From contig NW_001799178.1 of the NCBI RefSeq assembly GCF_000165425.1, forward strand, positions 248,001 to 312,000: 64,000 nucleotides of DNA, written 5' to 3'. The notes beneath the pieces are model-generated. The model was not told where the DNA came from and ran no database searches. It was given only the letters and a program-made list of their open reading frames with translations. This document shows, in pieces, positions 13,567 through 26,159 of this stretch. The position numbers and the translations under genes are program-made. Position 1 is the stretch's first letter; the number at the start of each line of letters is the position of its first letter. The DNA is from Paramecium tetraurelia (taxonomy: Eukaryota > Ciliophora > Oligohymenophorea > Peniculida > Parameciidae).

Positions 13567-14806
13567 TTATGATCTTGTATTATTGTATTAAAATATGTAT
13601 TAAATCAAATAAAACAAATCCATTTAAGAGTCATTAATTATTTACAACATCTGAAATTAAGAATGCCATTTTATTTATGTAAATCTAAAATCAAATATTT
13701 TATTCGAAGAAATCAATAATAAATATTATTTTCTAATGAAACTGAAATCAATTGAAATTATTATCTTTAGACTATTCTATTCAAATTTAGAAGAATGTTT
13801 TAATTATAAATATTCCTTAGCCACCCACATATTCTTGTCTTATTTCAAATATTTTATAAAATTGATTATTTTCATCAAAATTAGAAAGGTATATTGTTAT
13901 ATAACTAATATTGAAAAGCAAATCTATATGCTATTACTTCAAATCTATCTAGATGATGTAATTGCCAATCGATTAAATAATCAAACAAAGATCAACTGTA
14001 TATCCATTTATTAAAGTAATTAATATTTAAGGAATTTGAGCTCTTTATTAACTACATATGCTATTATATCATAAAAACATCTTTGATGTTATAGTATAAT
14101 AATCATTTCATTGTTACCTCCGATATTCTAGTTATTTTATAAAAAATTTCCATCTGATTTGCATTAAGGTGTTTTATTCCTTATATAATTGAAATTTTGC
14201 ATATTATATAACTAAGGCCCACCAGGGGAAATAAAGTTTATGACACTTTTAAAAGAATTTGATGTGAGATTGTTTGAGTCATAATTGTTGATTTTTATTT
14301 AGATCTCAATGTTTATTCTAAGAGCTTTTGAGAATACAGAATCCCTGTATTTTGCAAATTATTTTCTTGATACTTAAACCAATAAATATAAATCACTTAA
14401 GCATAGAGTCAACCAGATCTTAATTATAATTGCAAATTCTTAATTCTTTTATTAAATTAGATTATTTACTGGATATACTCACAACTAGTAGTCTAATCAC
14501 CATTCTTCATAGAAAAGTGGATGTCTGATTATTATCTATCAAATCATTAATGAACCTAGATATTCTTAATATCAAATCCTAATTTGTTAAATTAGGAATA
14601 ATATAAGTCTATACATAGCCTTCTTTCCTAAATTAATAGTTTATATCAGCAAAAATAAACTTCGTGTATTAAGGGAGGCCTATATTGACTTATCAGAAGC
14701 TTTATCAGCTGTTGAATTTAATTAAATAGATATATATTGTATTTGGTGATAAATATGACAGTTAATTATATATATAATCAATTTAGAATTTATTATAATT
14801 AACAAA
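13567..14806. other. Gene-poor stretch
   Basis: One open stretch from about 13736 (+), rich in Ile, Phe and Tyr, is open in the ciliate code for about 110 codons. It shows no motif, and such length can arise by chance in AT-rich DNA when only TGA is a stop. Nothing else is supported. Confidence 0.4.
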
Positions 14807-16031
14807 ATGGAAATCGATCAAACATGCTCTCAACATCCTAAATAAAAAATCGGCTGGGTTTGCTTAGAGAAGCAGTGCATGCAACGAGTAATGTGTTCAC
14901 CTTGTGCAGTTAAGCATCATGAAAAATCGCATAAAGTAAAAATTTGAATTCACATTTAAAAGTTAGAAGAACTTTCAAATTTATTAGATAATGGAGTTTT
15001 ATAAATGTATTAAAGCAACAGCAAAAATGTAAGTCCTGGTCTTAAATATTTGATTAATGGCGAACCTGAATTAATCCAAGAGGAAAATAGATGCGGAAAT
15101 GAAAATAACTATTTTTAAAGTGTGATAGAGAGAAATCTCGGTGGAGTGCAAAAGAAAATGGATGCATTTAAAAAAGAGTTTTAGGATAAATAAAAGGAGA
15201 TTAAATAAAGTAATTAAGAAGAGAGAAATGAGATCATTACTACTTTAGAATAATTCAATGAAAAAATAAAAGTCTCAGAAGATGTTGGAAATGATATTGA
15301 AGAAGCTTTTAAAAAGATCTAATCATATGTCAACCATAAAGAATACGAATTCAAAAATAATAAAGAAGGAGAGATTGTAAATAAAAAGTAAAAATTTTGC
15401 AATATAAAATTTAGAATTTACCTTCTTAATTTAATGAAGGATAACTTCGTGAAAATGATAAAAACTTATTTTAGTAATGCTTTTACAATAGAATTTTGTA
15501 AGCTATTCGATATGCAAATGGAAACATTAAATTCGAAAGAAGTTCAAGATGTGAATGGATTTTTAGATTATGTGGACAGTAAATGGAAATAAGATTATAA
15601 AAACCTTTAAACATCCATAGAAAAATTCGTTTAAAAATTGCATGAGGGCCTCAAATATATTATTCAATTGCCTTTACAAGAGGAGAAAGTATTAGTTATA
15701 TAATATCTTATTTTAGACCTTAAAGTAATAAATTGTTGTTCCATAATTTACTTCTCCATCAAGAAATCCTGTTTAGTTTCAATAATAGCCTTAATTTGTT
15801 CCATTAACACCTTACAATCAAGTACCTCCTCAATATCAGTTCCATTCATAAGTGCAATTGACTGGTTAAAGGATATATCCGAATTAAAACTAATTCAACT
15901 CTGCTCAAGTGCCATTAGCTGATGTAGAAAACGATTATTTTGCATAATCATAAATAATTTATGAAGAGCCTTAGACGCGGAATAATACAAGACCTGATTT
16001 TGTTAGTTAGAGTTTATAATAATATAAATGA
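14807..16031 (+). CDS. B-box-like zinc-finger and coiled-coil protein with Gln/Pro-rich tail (389 aa)
   Basis: Two introns (27 and 28 nt) leave 390 codons. The N-terminus holds a B-box-like metal site: CSQHPK, WVCLEKQC, MCSPCAVKHHEKSH, giving a C-x2-H...C...C...C-x2-C...H...H spacing like the zinc fingers common in ciliate proteins. A charged coiled coil follows (GGVQKKMDAFKKEFQDKQ; ITTLEQFNEKIK), then a second helical region (IEFCKLFDMQMETLNSKEV) and a low-complexity tail rich in Gln, Pro and Asn (NPVQFQQQPQFVP). No RING or catalytic domain is visible, so a scaffold or adaptor role is only inferred. The second intron is placed where the frame moves from a helical region into the PQ-rich tail. 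Confidence 0.65.
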
Positions 16032-16389
16032 TATAAATTTATAAAAAACTAGATACTCCTGTAAAAAAATATTAGCAATGAACTTATTATCAATCATTAA
16101 TTGAGTAATTGGGTTTATAGATCTGTATATAGTTGCCAAAAGTAAGAAATTAAAATATGGTAGGTTAATGAAGGATTAATCTAGATATATACTTTAATAT
16201 AGATAATAGATGGTTAAAACTTTTTGTATTAATTTTTTCTCTTTTTAAGCTATCACTAATTTTGAACTTAGAAAACAATAAAGAACAATCTCTTTTTATA
16301 GAATTATTTTTTATAATGTTTATTTTTTTATATATGCTTTTTGGATTTACTTTATATGATATTTATATAATTTTTAATTTATTATAATC
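16032..16389. other. AT-rich intergenic stretch
   Basis: Nothing recognisable. Confidence 0.5.
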
Positions 16390-18067
16390 ATGGATGATAC
16401 AAGCGAATAGCTGGATCGAATTAATGCTACGGCTGAAAATATAAAACAAAATTCTATAAAAGAAAGCTTGAAAAGGATTTTAAAACTTATAAAGAGTTTG
16501 AAAAAAAATGTTTAAAAATAGAAAAAAAAATTAAATATCCTACAATCATATCTGTCTTTAGGAATAATTTCAATTATTTATTCTGGATTAATGTTTTTAA
16601 TGCACTAAACAAATTAGGAAGTCTATTCATAATTTTTGAACAATTTAAATCAAGATATTATTGTTGATTTTTATATTGAATGGAATGCACCAACTTGTAA
16701 CTCTTCATATGAGCCACTAATTGAACATAAATATAGAAGAGTAATCAAAGGCTGCGATTGCAGTTAAATTAAAAATATAACTTAGGAACAAAATCATAAG
16801 TCAGAAATCTTTATTGAAAAGGAATGTACTTATTCTAATTTGAAGCAATCATGCTTTACGTTTTCTTAAGAACTTTATTCCGATTTAATTTATTTAAACA
16901 ACAATGATTTTGGAGCTCGTATATATACATATCTATATAGCGTTTCTAATTTGTGCAAAAAGAGAAAAGAATGTCTCTTTGAAGAACAATTTTACATATT
17001 GTTAGCAATAGGAAAGGAATATCTGTGGCTCTAAGGTTTAATATTGTTTGCCCAAAAATATAAGCTGTCCTATTTCAGAATTTGGAATAAAAAATAAAGA
17101 AACATTAGATATAACTCTAAATTATACACAATTAGATCTTGGTAACAATATTGTTTTTTTTTTTCGTTCTGATTAAGATAGGTTACCCATTTCTTAAGTT
17201 TATCTTATAAAAGGAGAGAAGATGTGTAAGTTAAATAGCCAAAAAGCCTTTACTGAACAATAAATTTTATCAGAAAATTAACTAGAGGTTTGTAAAGAAT
17301 TTGATAATGTATTCTAAAATGTTTATGCATTATCTGAGGAACAGTTATTTTTATCAAATAATTTACTTTAATATAAAAATGAATTAAATCATTTTTACAT
17401 TGATAAAAATCATAGTTGGACTTTGCAAGCGAAACCTTATACAGAAATAGAAGAAAAATGCTAAGAAAATGACTACTTTGAAAAAATGTTAAACAACACA
17501 TATGAAGAAGACCTTCTTATAATAAAATCAATTCAATTAATTGTAATATTGATTTTACACATTGCCTTAAAACTGGCAGAGTAATACATAATTAGCTAAT
17601 AGCTAAAATAAAATTATTATAGAAATAATTTGATGGTTTAGTAAAATTAATAACCAGCAGATTTCAGTTTTCATTAACAGCAATAATTGAATAAAAATTA
17701 AAATGAAAATATTTAGTTATAGGAATAGGAACCACCTAACATTTCTTAAAATAATTAATTTAGAAAAATATAAATAATCCGCATCATCCACTCAATTATT
17801 TAAGTCATAGTAATCGTAACAATTTATATTCGAATTAATTATTTTATTGAAGAAATTTAATAAATCATAAGTATCCCTTGCATAAAAAATGATGATGCAA
17901 ACAACTACTTAAAATATTATACCTAGGATCATCCAATTTCTTCATTTTTGAATTACTTAATTTTTTTCATAGGTATAGCATACGGTATTAAAATTATAAA
18001 TCCCTGCACCTAAATATTTTGTGGAGTATAAATAAAAAGAATAAGGATTATTCCTAATACAATATGA
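16390..18067 (+). CDS. Multipass membrane protein with Cys-rich extracellular region; apparent frame break
   Basis: Not assigned to a named family. A cytosolic Lys-rich start is followed by a membrane segment (SYLSLGIISIIYSGLMFLM), then a region of roughly 330 residues with many cysteines (CNSS, CDCS, CTYS, CGSKVQYC, NISCPISEFG) that looks extracellular. A second membrane segment (IQLIVILILHIALKLAE), a Gln/Asn-rich cytosolic linker and two more hydrophobic segments (IIQVIVIVTIYI; FLNYLIFFIGIAYGIKII) complete it. The genomic length leaves remainder 1 when divided by three, and the coding frame changes at about 16995-17030 without a plausible intron. An assembly indel, frameshift or decaying gene would all fit. 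The conserved-looking Cys motifs on both sides favour one gene. Confidence 0.55.
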
Positions 18068-18739
18068 ATATGTGGGATAAAGGCTCTTTTATTTTGAAAA
18101 ATTTGTGATTTTCAGTAAGATAATTTTTGCTTATTTTAATTTATTAATATTATTTAAAATGATATAACCAAAAACCTTATTAATTTAATGGTAAATCTGA
18201 ATCTTACCGTAAACACAAAATTTCCTTTTAAAGTGAATTTTATTTAATAAACACCATATTTTTTTATCGAATTTTATCTAAATTAATTTAATTTCAAACA
18301 ACCATCAAAACAAATAGAATTTTTATTATTTGTTAATATTCTTCCATACATCGATTTCTAGTATAGTTTGATTCTTTTTGTATTTGATAAAATTTTATTC
18401 TACCTTAGGACTGAAATTTTGTTCAAAAGAAATAACCTTCTAGAAGACCTTAAAATATTTGTTAATCTTGTTTTTATCAAAACATCATTTGAATCAAGAA
18501 CCAGATTTTGTTTCATAATATGATACTAATAATTCAGTTAAGTGCTTTGATAAAATTTATATTGATTTATTGCTTCAACAGAAATTTCTATTTTACAACA
18601 ACTCTTTAATTTGAATCTAACTTTAAATTGTAAATCTAATTATGCAAATTAATATAATATTAAATCAAACTAAGAAAATTATAATATTTTATGTTTAAAA
18701 GATTTATTCATATTTAATTTTGTACATTAAATAATTAAC
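18068..18739. other. AT-rich stretch downstream of two convergent genes
   Basis: Lies between two convergent 3' ends. A minus-strand open stretch at about 18240-18530 has no recognisable motif and may be chance or a further, unlinked exon of the cap-binding gene. Confidence 0.4.
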
Positions 18740-20197
18740 TCAAAAGAATAAGATTATTTACACCTGCTTTTGTTTGAGTAAGGTTTTTAGCCATTTAATA
18801 ATTTGAAGATTATTGATAACTTCTATACTTAAGAATTCTTTCAGATACAATTTCAAATGAAAAAAGGAATGACCCCACATTGCGTATATTGTGTTGAGCA
18901 ATATTTCACCAAGCTTCTCATACTTCACAATATTCGGTGATTATAAAAAGGATAGATACTTCTTACTTAATACATTCAAATGAGTTATGGACTAAGAAAT
19001 CTAAATAAAGAGACATTCAAAGAAAGATTAAATTATGGTTTCAGAAATGGGATTGGAAATTAATTCGATCTCTACAGATAGTTCTGCTCCATTTAACTTT
19101 TATCGTAAATATACCTTTAATTTTTCAGAAATGCTATGCTGTTGAAAATTCGTAGATTTAGTTGGACCTTGTTATGAATGAACCAAGCGATTATATTATT
19201 TGGAATAAGATCTGTAATTTTATCTATGTTCACATATAGAAATAATTTCTAAATATTAGCAATACAAAATAGTTATTCAGACTCTCCTATTCATTTGAAT
19301 TATATTTAGAATATAATTTATCCCAATTTATTTTTAGGTTGAAGCGCAATAATAGTATGATAAGCACTTAAAAAACACCGTAGACAATTAATCCTTTCTA
19401 GGCAAGATTTCAATAACCATATTTAAAAAAGTATAAATAATGGTTTATCTTAATTAAGACCTAAAATATTACATACTCTTAAGTGGGAGTCATTTTAAAA
19501 CTATTTTGAAAGAGAATCTTTTTCTTATTTATCAAAATGTTTCTGATTCATTGCCATTAATGATAGAGTCTATCTTTAGTTTTCCTTTTGGCCATAAAGA
19601 ATCCAACATTCTGGATAATATTCTTGAACTAAATCTGGTTTTTCTACATAGCCTTAATCATGGCATGAGGGCAATTAGTGAGTAGAATTTGTAAATAAAA
19701 TGAGGAAGTTTCATTTTCAGCTCCTCTTTTTAAATTGTATAAGCATTTCACAAAACTAACTGTGTTAAGCAATCCAGCATTCATCAATTCACTTAAGAAC
19801 TTCAAAATTGTCTATCCTAAATAGGAGTTTCCTCTTAAGTAATTTTTATAAATGCTCCAATTGTCAAAGTATGATTTGATCAGTCAAGCTTAAGTTGCTT
19901 GTTATGATATCTACTTACAATTTTTTTGGTGGACAAAAGAGCCAGATTGTCGCATAAATTCCAGATTTAAGAGGTAAAAGTTTTGCACTTTAAATTATAA
20001 ATTAAATCATAGCAACTTTCACTTCTTATTCAATTTATTGATAATATTCGTTTAAAACATCAACTATCATTAGTAAATCCTTTTTAAAATTGTCTGCTCC
20101 ATCATCACCTACTCTACATATTTATTATTAATCTCAAAATATGCTAATGATCTTATTCTAGTCTTTCAGGTGGTACTTTATGTGAAATCGGCAGCAT
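18740..20197 (-). CDS. Nuclear cap-binding protein CBP80/NCBP1-like (MIF4G repeats)
   Basis: CBP80 binds CBP20 and the m7G cap of nuclear transcripts. The N-terminal MIF4G region reads VGDDGADNFKKDLLMIVDVL and KLLPLKSGIYATIWLF, matching human VGEKSACSLESNLEGLAGVL and RLLPEKLTIYTTLVGLL. It continues SYFDNWSIYKNYLRGNSYLG, ILKFLSELMNAGLL (compare YLVRFLSDLVNCHV). Downstream pieces include DLIPNNIIAWFI (compare VDPLAIVNWLF) and LLNTIYAMWGHSFFHLKLYL. It is about 450 codons, against about 790 in human, so it is shorter or not fully recovered. The reading frame changes at about 19871-19890 without a usable GT...AG intron, and the 5' joint near 20150 is also unresolved. The start at 20197 is the only nearby ATG. 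The family call is good; the exon structure is provisional. Confidence 0.6.
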
Positions 20198-20260
20198 ATA
20201 TAAAATCAATATTTAATTGCATAAACAATTTAATTTTTCATATTTATATATACGTTAAAC

Positions 20261-23258
20261 ATGCTATCATCATCTAAGCTATTCAATAGTCAATCTCAAT
20301 TAGAATGTAATATCCATTTAAATTGTTTACTTAGAGTGTCTGTTGGATATCTCAACCAAGATTTTACATGACTCAGCAATTGAATCCAATAAGGACTCCA
20401 AAAGCATAGTTTTTAATAGAATCAAAGAAATCACTCTTGAAGCTTTCTCCAAATAGTTTACTGATGAAATCCATCGTTTATAAGCAGAATTAAGATAAGA
20501 ATAAGCATTGAATGATTAAATTAAAAGAGAGTTCTTGGAAAGGGAAGAAACTATAATCCAAGAGTTTGAATCTAAGCAAAGAGAATTTCAATTATAACAA
20601 ATAAGAGAAGTTTAGGAATTATAGGATTTACTAGAAGCATCAGAAACATAACTTCAAGTAAATTTAAATTTCAAAATTAGAAATATTAACAATAAAATGA
20701 TAAGCTTAATAAGCAAATAAAGGAGTTATAATAGAAAGAACAATAATTATTGAAAGAGAATTTGAATGCAAAGGAAAATTTGTAGTAATGTGATTAACTA
20801 TAAAATCTCTTAAATTCTGAGTTGAATGATATGAGATCAAGAAATGAGTCTCTTAATTAATTAAATTAGTAATTAGATAGATAAAATAGAGATTTCAAAA
20901 ATGAATGTGAACTTACATTGAAAGAACTTACTGAAGTAAAAAGAAAATCATAATAGTAAATGGATCTGAATCTTCAATTAGATGAGGAAATTGAATAATA
21001 CAAAGTTGAAATTGAGTAGATTAAAACGAAAAAACACTAAGAAATATCTAAACAAAGAGAACTTCTTGATTAATTAAAAGAAAAGAGTAATCAAAAAATA
21101 AATGAATTGAAAAACAAATTAAAAGAAGCTTAAAATATTGAATAATATTAGTAAGAGCAATTGGATGAACTTTAAGAATTAATTAAATAATCAGAAAATC
21201 AATTAAAGCAGTTATAAATTAATCATAAATAAGATCTTAAATAAATGGAATAATAATACACTAAATAAATTTAAGATTTGGAATAGTAATTCTTAGACGA
21301 AAAATTAAACTTGGAGGAGAATTTAACAACATCTTTTGAATAAGTTATTATAGATAAGGATAGACAAATCTAAGATTTAATGAAGGAAGTCAAAACGAAT
21401 AAAGATAAATTATACCAATAAAATTTAGAATTTGAGAATATGTAAAGATAATAATAGAACCTTGAAATGGAGATTAATCATTTAAATGAGGAATTAAATT
21501 AGTAAAATTACGATTAAGAGGAGTTAGAAAATAGAAATAGAAGTCTAGAATTGGATATCACTAAAAAAGACTAAAAATTAAAAGTTTTACTTTCAGAATT
21601 AGATGATATTAAAGTATTCTAAGAATAAACCTTAAATACCATAAGAGAAAACTAAGACTATATTACTGAAATCGAAAAAGAAAACTAATAACATTAATAA
21701 TTTTTATAACACATTTAAAATCTATTGGAAATTTAAATTAAAGGATCATTTTCTTTTTAAAGATTAGGATAAGAAGTAGAATAAAAATTGAAATAACATA
21801 AGGATGATATAAGAAGATAGAACGAAGAAATAAAAAAGAAAGAGGAATTACATAGTTTAGAATTGTAAGACAAGGATTCAAAACTTATGCTCTTGCAGGA
21901 TAATTTTAATGATGAAAACAACAAAATTTAGTCTCAATTATAAGAATAATAAGTTGAAAACAGAAGATAAAGAAATGAATTTAAATAGAAAATTGATGAA
22001 CAGAATAAAATTATAATTGAGTTATAAAAAGATTAAATTGAGAGTAATAATTAAATTGAATTCCTACAAATTCAGAATTAATAAATTATTTAAGATTTAG
22101 AATCAAATAATGATCAATTGGAATGTGCTAAATTAGAAATCTAAGAAATGATGAAAAAAGATAAAATTTAAAATGAGGAAATAGGCAAAAAAATTAGCCA
22201 TTTGAACAATGAAAACACTTAATTACAAATTTAACTAGAAGAACAGAAATTTAAATAAAAAACATTAAAATAGCGAATTATTAGAGCATTTGGTAGATAT
22301 AAGGAATTAACATCCATTTAACTTATTGAATTAAGAAATTTTTTAATCAATAAATAAAAGTAGTTAGAAAGTGATTGCAAATTAATCTTGCATAATCTAT
22401 ATAAAAAATAATTGCTTATTACAGAAAATAAGATATAAATGATAGAGGATGAAAGATAATATGAAATGGAGTAAATGAATTTGGAAATGGAGAAAAAATT
22501 AGATAATTTCAAGAAGTAATTTAAACAATCAGAATAATTAATATATGAAGAAGGTTAATTAAAATTAAAATAGAAATAATAGCAAATAGAATAATTAATG
22601 ACATCGAAAGCTAACGATTTTGAATTTAAAAATTAAATTTCATTGTTAAATAAGGAAAATGAAGAACTTTAAAAATAATTATTGTTGCAAGAACAAATAT
22701 TTCTAGAATAAAAATAAAATTTTGAGCTAGAATTTATGAATTTAAATAAACTCATTAAAGAATAATAGGAAGAATTGTATTTATTATTAATATAATTAGA
22801 ATATCATAATAGTAGTTCTCTGAATATACAATGAGTAGAGAGAGATAATTCTTTGAATAAAGATATTAAGACTTTAAACTAAAATAAGAAAAAAAAGTAG
22901 ATTTAATTTAATAAGATTATTAATTATAAATTTCACAACTAGAAAATATAATTTAATAGCCTAATAAATTGAAATCTTAATCTCCAAATAAAAATATTCA
23001 AAAATCTCCCATTTAAAATCAGTAACCCAAATTATTAAGTAAAAATTAATAAAATATTGAGACAATAAATCATAAAGTTTTGGAAGTCCAAGCCTAAATT
23101 TATCAACAAAAACACCAAATAAAGCAGTGAATTCAATTGATAATACAGACAAAACGATAGAAGAATTAAGATTAGAGATCTAGTAATAAAAACAAAAACT
23201 AAGTAGAATGAAATTGACATTTACTGAAAGTCAAAAAAAACAGTATAAAAGAAATTGA
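20261..23258 (+). CDS. Long coiled-coil protein (966 aa)
   Basis: Introns of 28, 23, 23 and 23 nt give exactly 967 codons. After a short N-terminus (MLSSSKLFNSQSQLEQ) nearly the whole protein is a heptad-type coiled coil rich in Gln, Glu, Lys, Leu and Asn (for example EFLEREETIIQEFESKQREF and NEELQKQLLLQEQIFLE), with a Ser/Pro/Asn/Lys tail (SPNKNIQKSPIQNQ; TKTPNKAVNSIDN) and a final helix (EELRLEIQQQKQKLSRMK). Composition suits a centriolar, basal-body or cytoskeletal scaffold, but no domain proves this. Glutamine is encoded overwhelmingly by TAA and TAG. It starts 63 bp from the divergent cap-binding gene, so the two share a very short promoter region. Confidence 0.75.
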
Positions 23259-23548
23259 TTACAATAATTTTATTGTGATTGTATACTATTTATTTTATAG
23301 TTAAAAACCTAAGTTATTTACTTTTATTATTAAAAAATATATAAAATTAATTTAATAAATGAATTAAATAGGTAAAAAAGGTGTGATTAAGTCCTTACTT
23401 TTGTTTATTTAAAGATTTTAAATTATTTACTTATTAAAACCCTATAGACACTAATGTTTATTATGTAAATTAGAATAACTAAAAGGTTACTATAAAACAA
23501 ATATCTTAGATAAATATTATATGATATAATGATTGCAATTATGAATCA

Positions 23549-25114
23549 TCATAAAATCACTTCATCCTATTCTGTCTTTTTTTACTTCATTTAAAGTAAA
23601 ATGAAATCTGATCTTTTGTATGATGGTGCTGTTTCAATTTCTCTGAGTTTCAAAGGACCTTTTTTGATCAATAACTGTATAAAAGCAAAAAAATTACTTA
23701 TTCTTAATCTTCTGTTTCTTCTAATTGAGGAACATCAACAGGTTATTAGTATTCAGGAGGTAAGGAGCTTGAATCTCCACCAACGATGTGTATCTCCTCT
23801 TCTGATTCCTCTGTATGTTCAGGAGGTAATGAGCTTGAATCTCCACCTACAATAAGAGGCTCTTCTGGTTCATCTCTGTATTGAGGAGGTAATGAACTCT
23901 CGTCTGCACCCAAAATATGAGGTTCCTCTGGTTCGTCTCTATTTTAAGGAGGTAAGGAGTTCTTATCTCCACCAACTCTTATATGATCATTTCTTTCTTG
24001 CTAATTGATAATGTTAAATCATTACTGTCAAAGCTTCTTTTTCTTCATCGGTTGTTTTGTTGTCAATTTCTTTATCATATAATTCATATAATTATGAGAA
24101 AATAGCTAATTGTTTAAGTAACCTTTAATGTTCCTCAACATAATCATTGTAGGCTAGAACACCATCATTTTTTGCTACTTCAATAGCTCTGTCAATGTCT
24201 GTTACTCTTTCTCTGCATTATTGAGCACTGTATTATAAAGCGAGCAATTAATCACCTAAGTTTTCCTAATCACTTTAGAAAAATTTAATTTACTAATTGT
24301 TTTCCTAATTCAACAATCTTTTATTCAAAGAATTCATTTTCTTTGAGGATTCTTTACTTCCATTCAAGATAAGCTAATCCCACTCTGATCATATCAGCTT
24401 ATGCAACTGGAATATGAGAATTGATATGAGCCTCTAATTCATCCAAAACTACTAGGATTTCATTTCTAACTTCTTAGAATTTCTTCATTTCAATTGGACC
24501 CATATGTGTTTAAATCATATTAGGGTTTTCCTCTCTTTCAATTTCCATTGTTCTTGTTAATTCCAAAAATTCATATTTCTACTCCTTTATATCCTAAAGG
24601 AATGATAGGATATTTTTCATAGCTTATGATTTTTATGCATATGAGGTGCCTTCTGAAACTATTTTTTCAAGTTATTCTTTAACAAATACTGAGACTGTTA
24701 ATGAAATTTTATCATCTCTGACAGTTTCAACGAAGTTCAAAGATTGTCTACATTATAGATCTTCAATAGTTTGAATTCTATTTTTATTGACGTGAATTCT
24801 ATGTTCGATCCATGAAATTAAATCAGACATTTCTTAGATTTCTGTTTTTTTATTGATTACATTCTCATCTCTTCTATCACAATCAGCCTCTTGATCAGTC
24901 TTTGTTTATTTTAATGCCTAAATACTTGCTTGTTTCATCTTAATCATAATTTATGAATCAATACTTTTTATGTTAATACCCATTCAGCATCTAAAGTTAC
25001 AATTTGCTCATGGATATCATCCTTCAGTTCTAAAAGTAATTCTTGCACATGCTTAATATCATTATGTGCCAGAACAACACATGCCAAAAATGCAAAAAGC
25101 ACTATTTATTTCAT
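23549..25114 (-). CDS. Secreted coiled-coil protein, trichocyst-matrix-protein-like, with C-terminal acidic repeats
   Basis: A clear signal peptide (MKQIVLFAFLACVVLAHND) is followed by a helical core with few cysteines (ELLLELKDDIHEQIVTLDAE; DRRDENVINKKTEIQEM; CRQSLNFVETVRDDK), the layout of ciliate trichocyst matrix/granule lattice proteins, which crystallise in exocytotic granules. Introns of 26, 28 and 25 nt bring the frame into four tandem repeats of the type VGGDSSSLPPEYxDEPEEP. A fourth intron of 23 nt ending CAG would add a basic tail and end at 23549 (487 aa). Without it the gene ends at 23668 (455 aa). Both are arithmetically consistent. Family assignment is by layout rather than a signature motif, so moderate. 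Confidence 0.6.
23750..23985 (-). repeat. Four tandem ~60-nt coding repeats
   Basis: Each unit encodes about 20-21 residues around GGDxSSLPPxxxxEPEEP. The units differ by several substitutions at both DNA and protein level. They lie at the C-terminal end of the secreted coiled-coil protein. Confidence 0.8.
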
Positions 25115-26159
25115 CTATTAATATTATAAAAACGGGTAATTAATATTTTATATCCATTTTAATTTATAACTATAAATATTTCCATTTTTATGCAATTTCT
25201 TATGTATTGAACAATAGATCACTTTTTCAATCTTTTAACATCTCTCTCCTTTGATTATCCTTAAGAATCATATGCATAAATTGAAGGTAACTTATGTAAA
25301 TAATCACTACTATACAAAAAATTATAAAATATGTGTTTATGTCAGAATTATCAATTCCTACATTGAAAATCTTTATTAAAGTAATAAAATACTTTGATAG
25401 GCAATTTTTTTGAAAATAACAATTATAGGATAAAATGATGATAAATAAGTGAAACAGAAGAGAATTGTGAGAAGTTTTAACATCTGCAAAGAACTTGAGA
25501 AATAAGATTGCTTTTTAAAATAGTCACAATAGAACGAAACTAATTTATAACAATAATAGGGAATAAAGGGATTAAATCAAAGGCTTATTGACTAAACAAG
25601 AAAAATATCCATTTAATTTATTTCATTTGCTTAGATAAAATAAAAACAGAAATATAAGAATATTCTCCATCAAATTGTTTTCATGAAAAGCTATGATCTA
25701 ATAGAAAAAAATTAAAGTAGTAAATTACTCTTCTAAATCGAAGATATCATTCTCAAAAATTCTGTTTTTTTTCAGAACTCCATACAACATTAGATAAAAT
25801 TACTTTACCATTTGGAAATAATGATATTATTAAACCTTTTAACGGTGGTTTAACTAATATTTTAATAATTTATAAATTTTATTTTAAGTTATGAGTGAAT
25901 AGTAATTGAGCTGGAGTTATATTGGTCAGTTTTATAGGAACAGCTACAGATATTCAAACTTTTCTTAAGCATAATATTTATGATTACCATAAGTTTAAGT
26001 AAAAATTAATTTGATGTACTTGTCAATAAGATAAATTGATTTTTAACAAAATAATGCATATTAGAGAAAGACAAAATAAGACAAATTTAACTTATATTCT
26101 AAAAGATATTTGATTATCTACACAATTTATAATCTTAGCATTATAAGATATTATATAAA
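25115..26159. other. Gene-poor stretch with one unassigned open frame
   Basis: On the + strand a TGA-free frame runs from about 25397 to 25893 and begins with protein-like sequence (KRIVRSFNICKELEKQDCF), but it has no good ATG and no known motif. It may be a decayed gene or an exon. The rest shows nothing. Confidence 0.3.

Noticed and set aside
18980-19177. Plus-strand 65-residue ORF (MSYGLRNLNKETFKERL)
   Set aside because: It overlaps antisense to the CBP80-like gene, which shows motif-level homology; no independent support.
25397-25893. TGA-free frame on the + strand considered as a gene
   Set aside because: No good start and no motif, and this length is not improbable in AT-rich DNA with a single stop codon; mentioned only in the gap entry.
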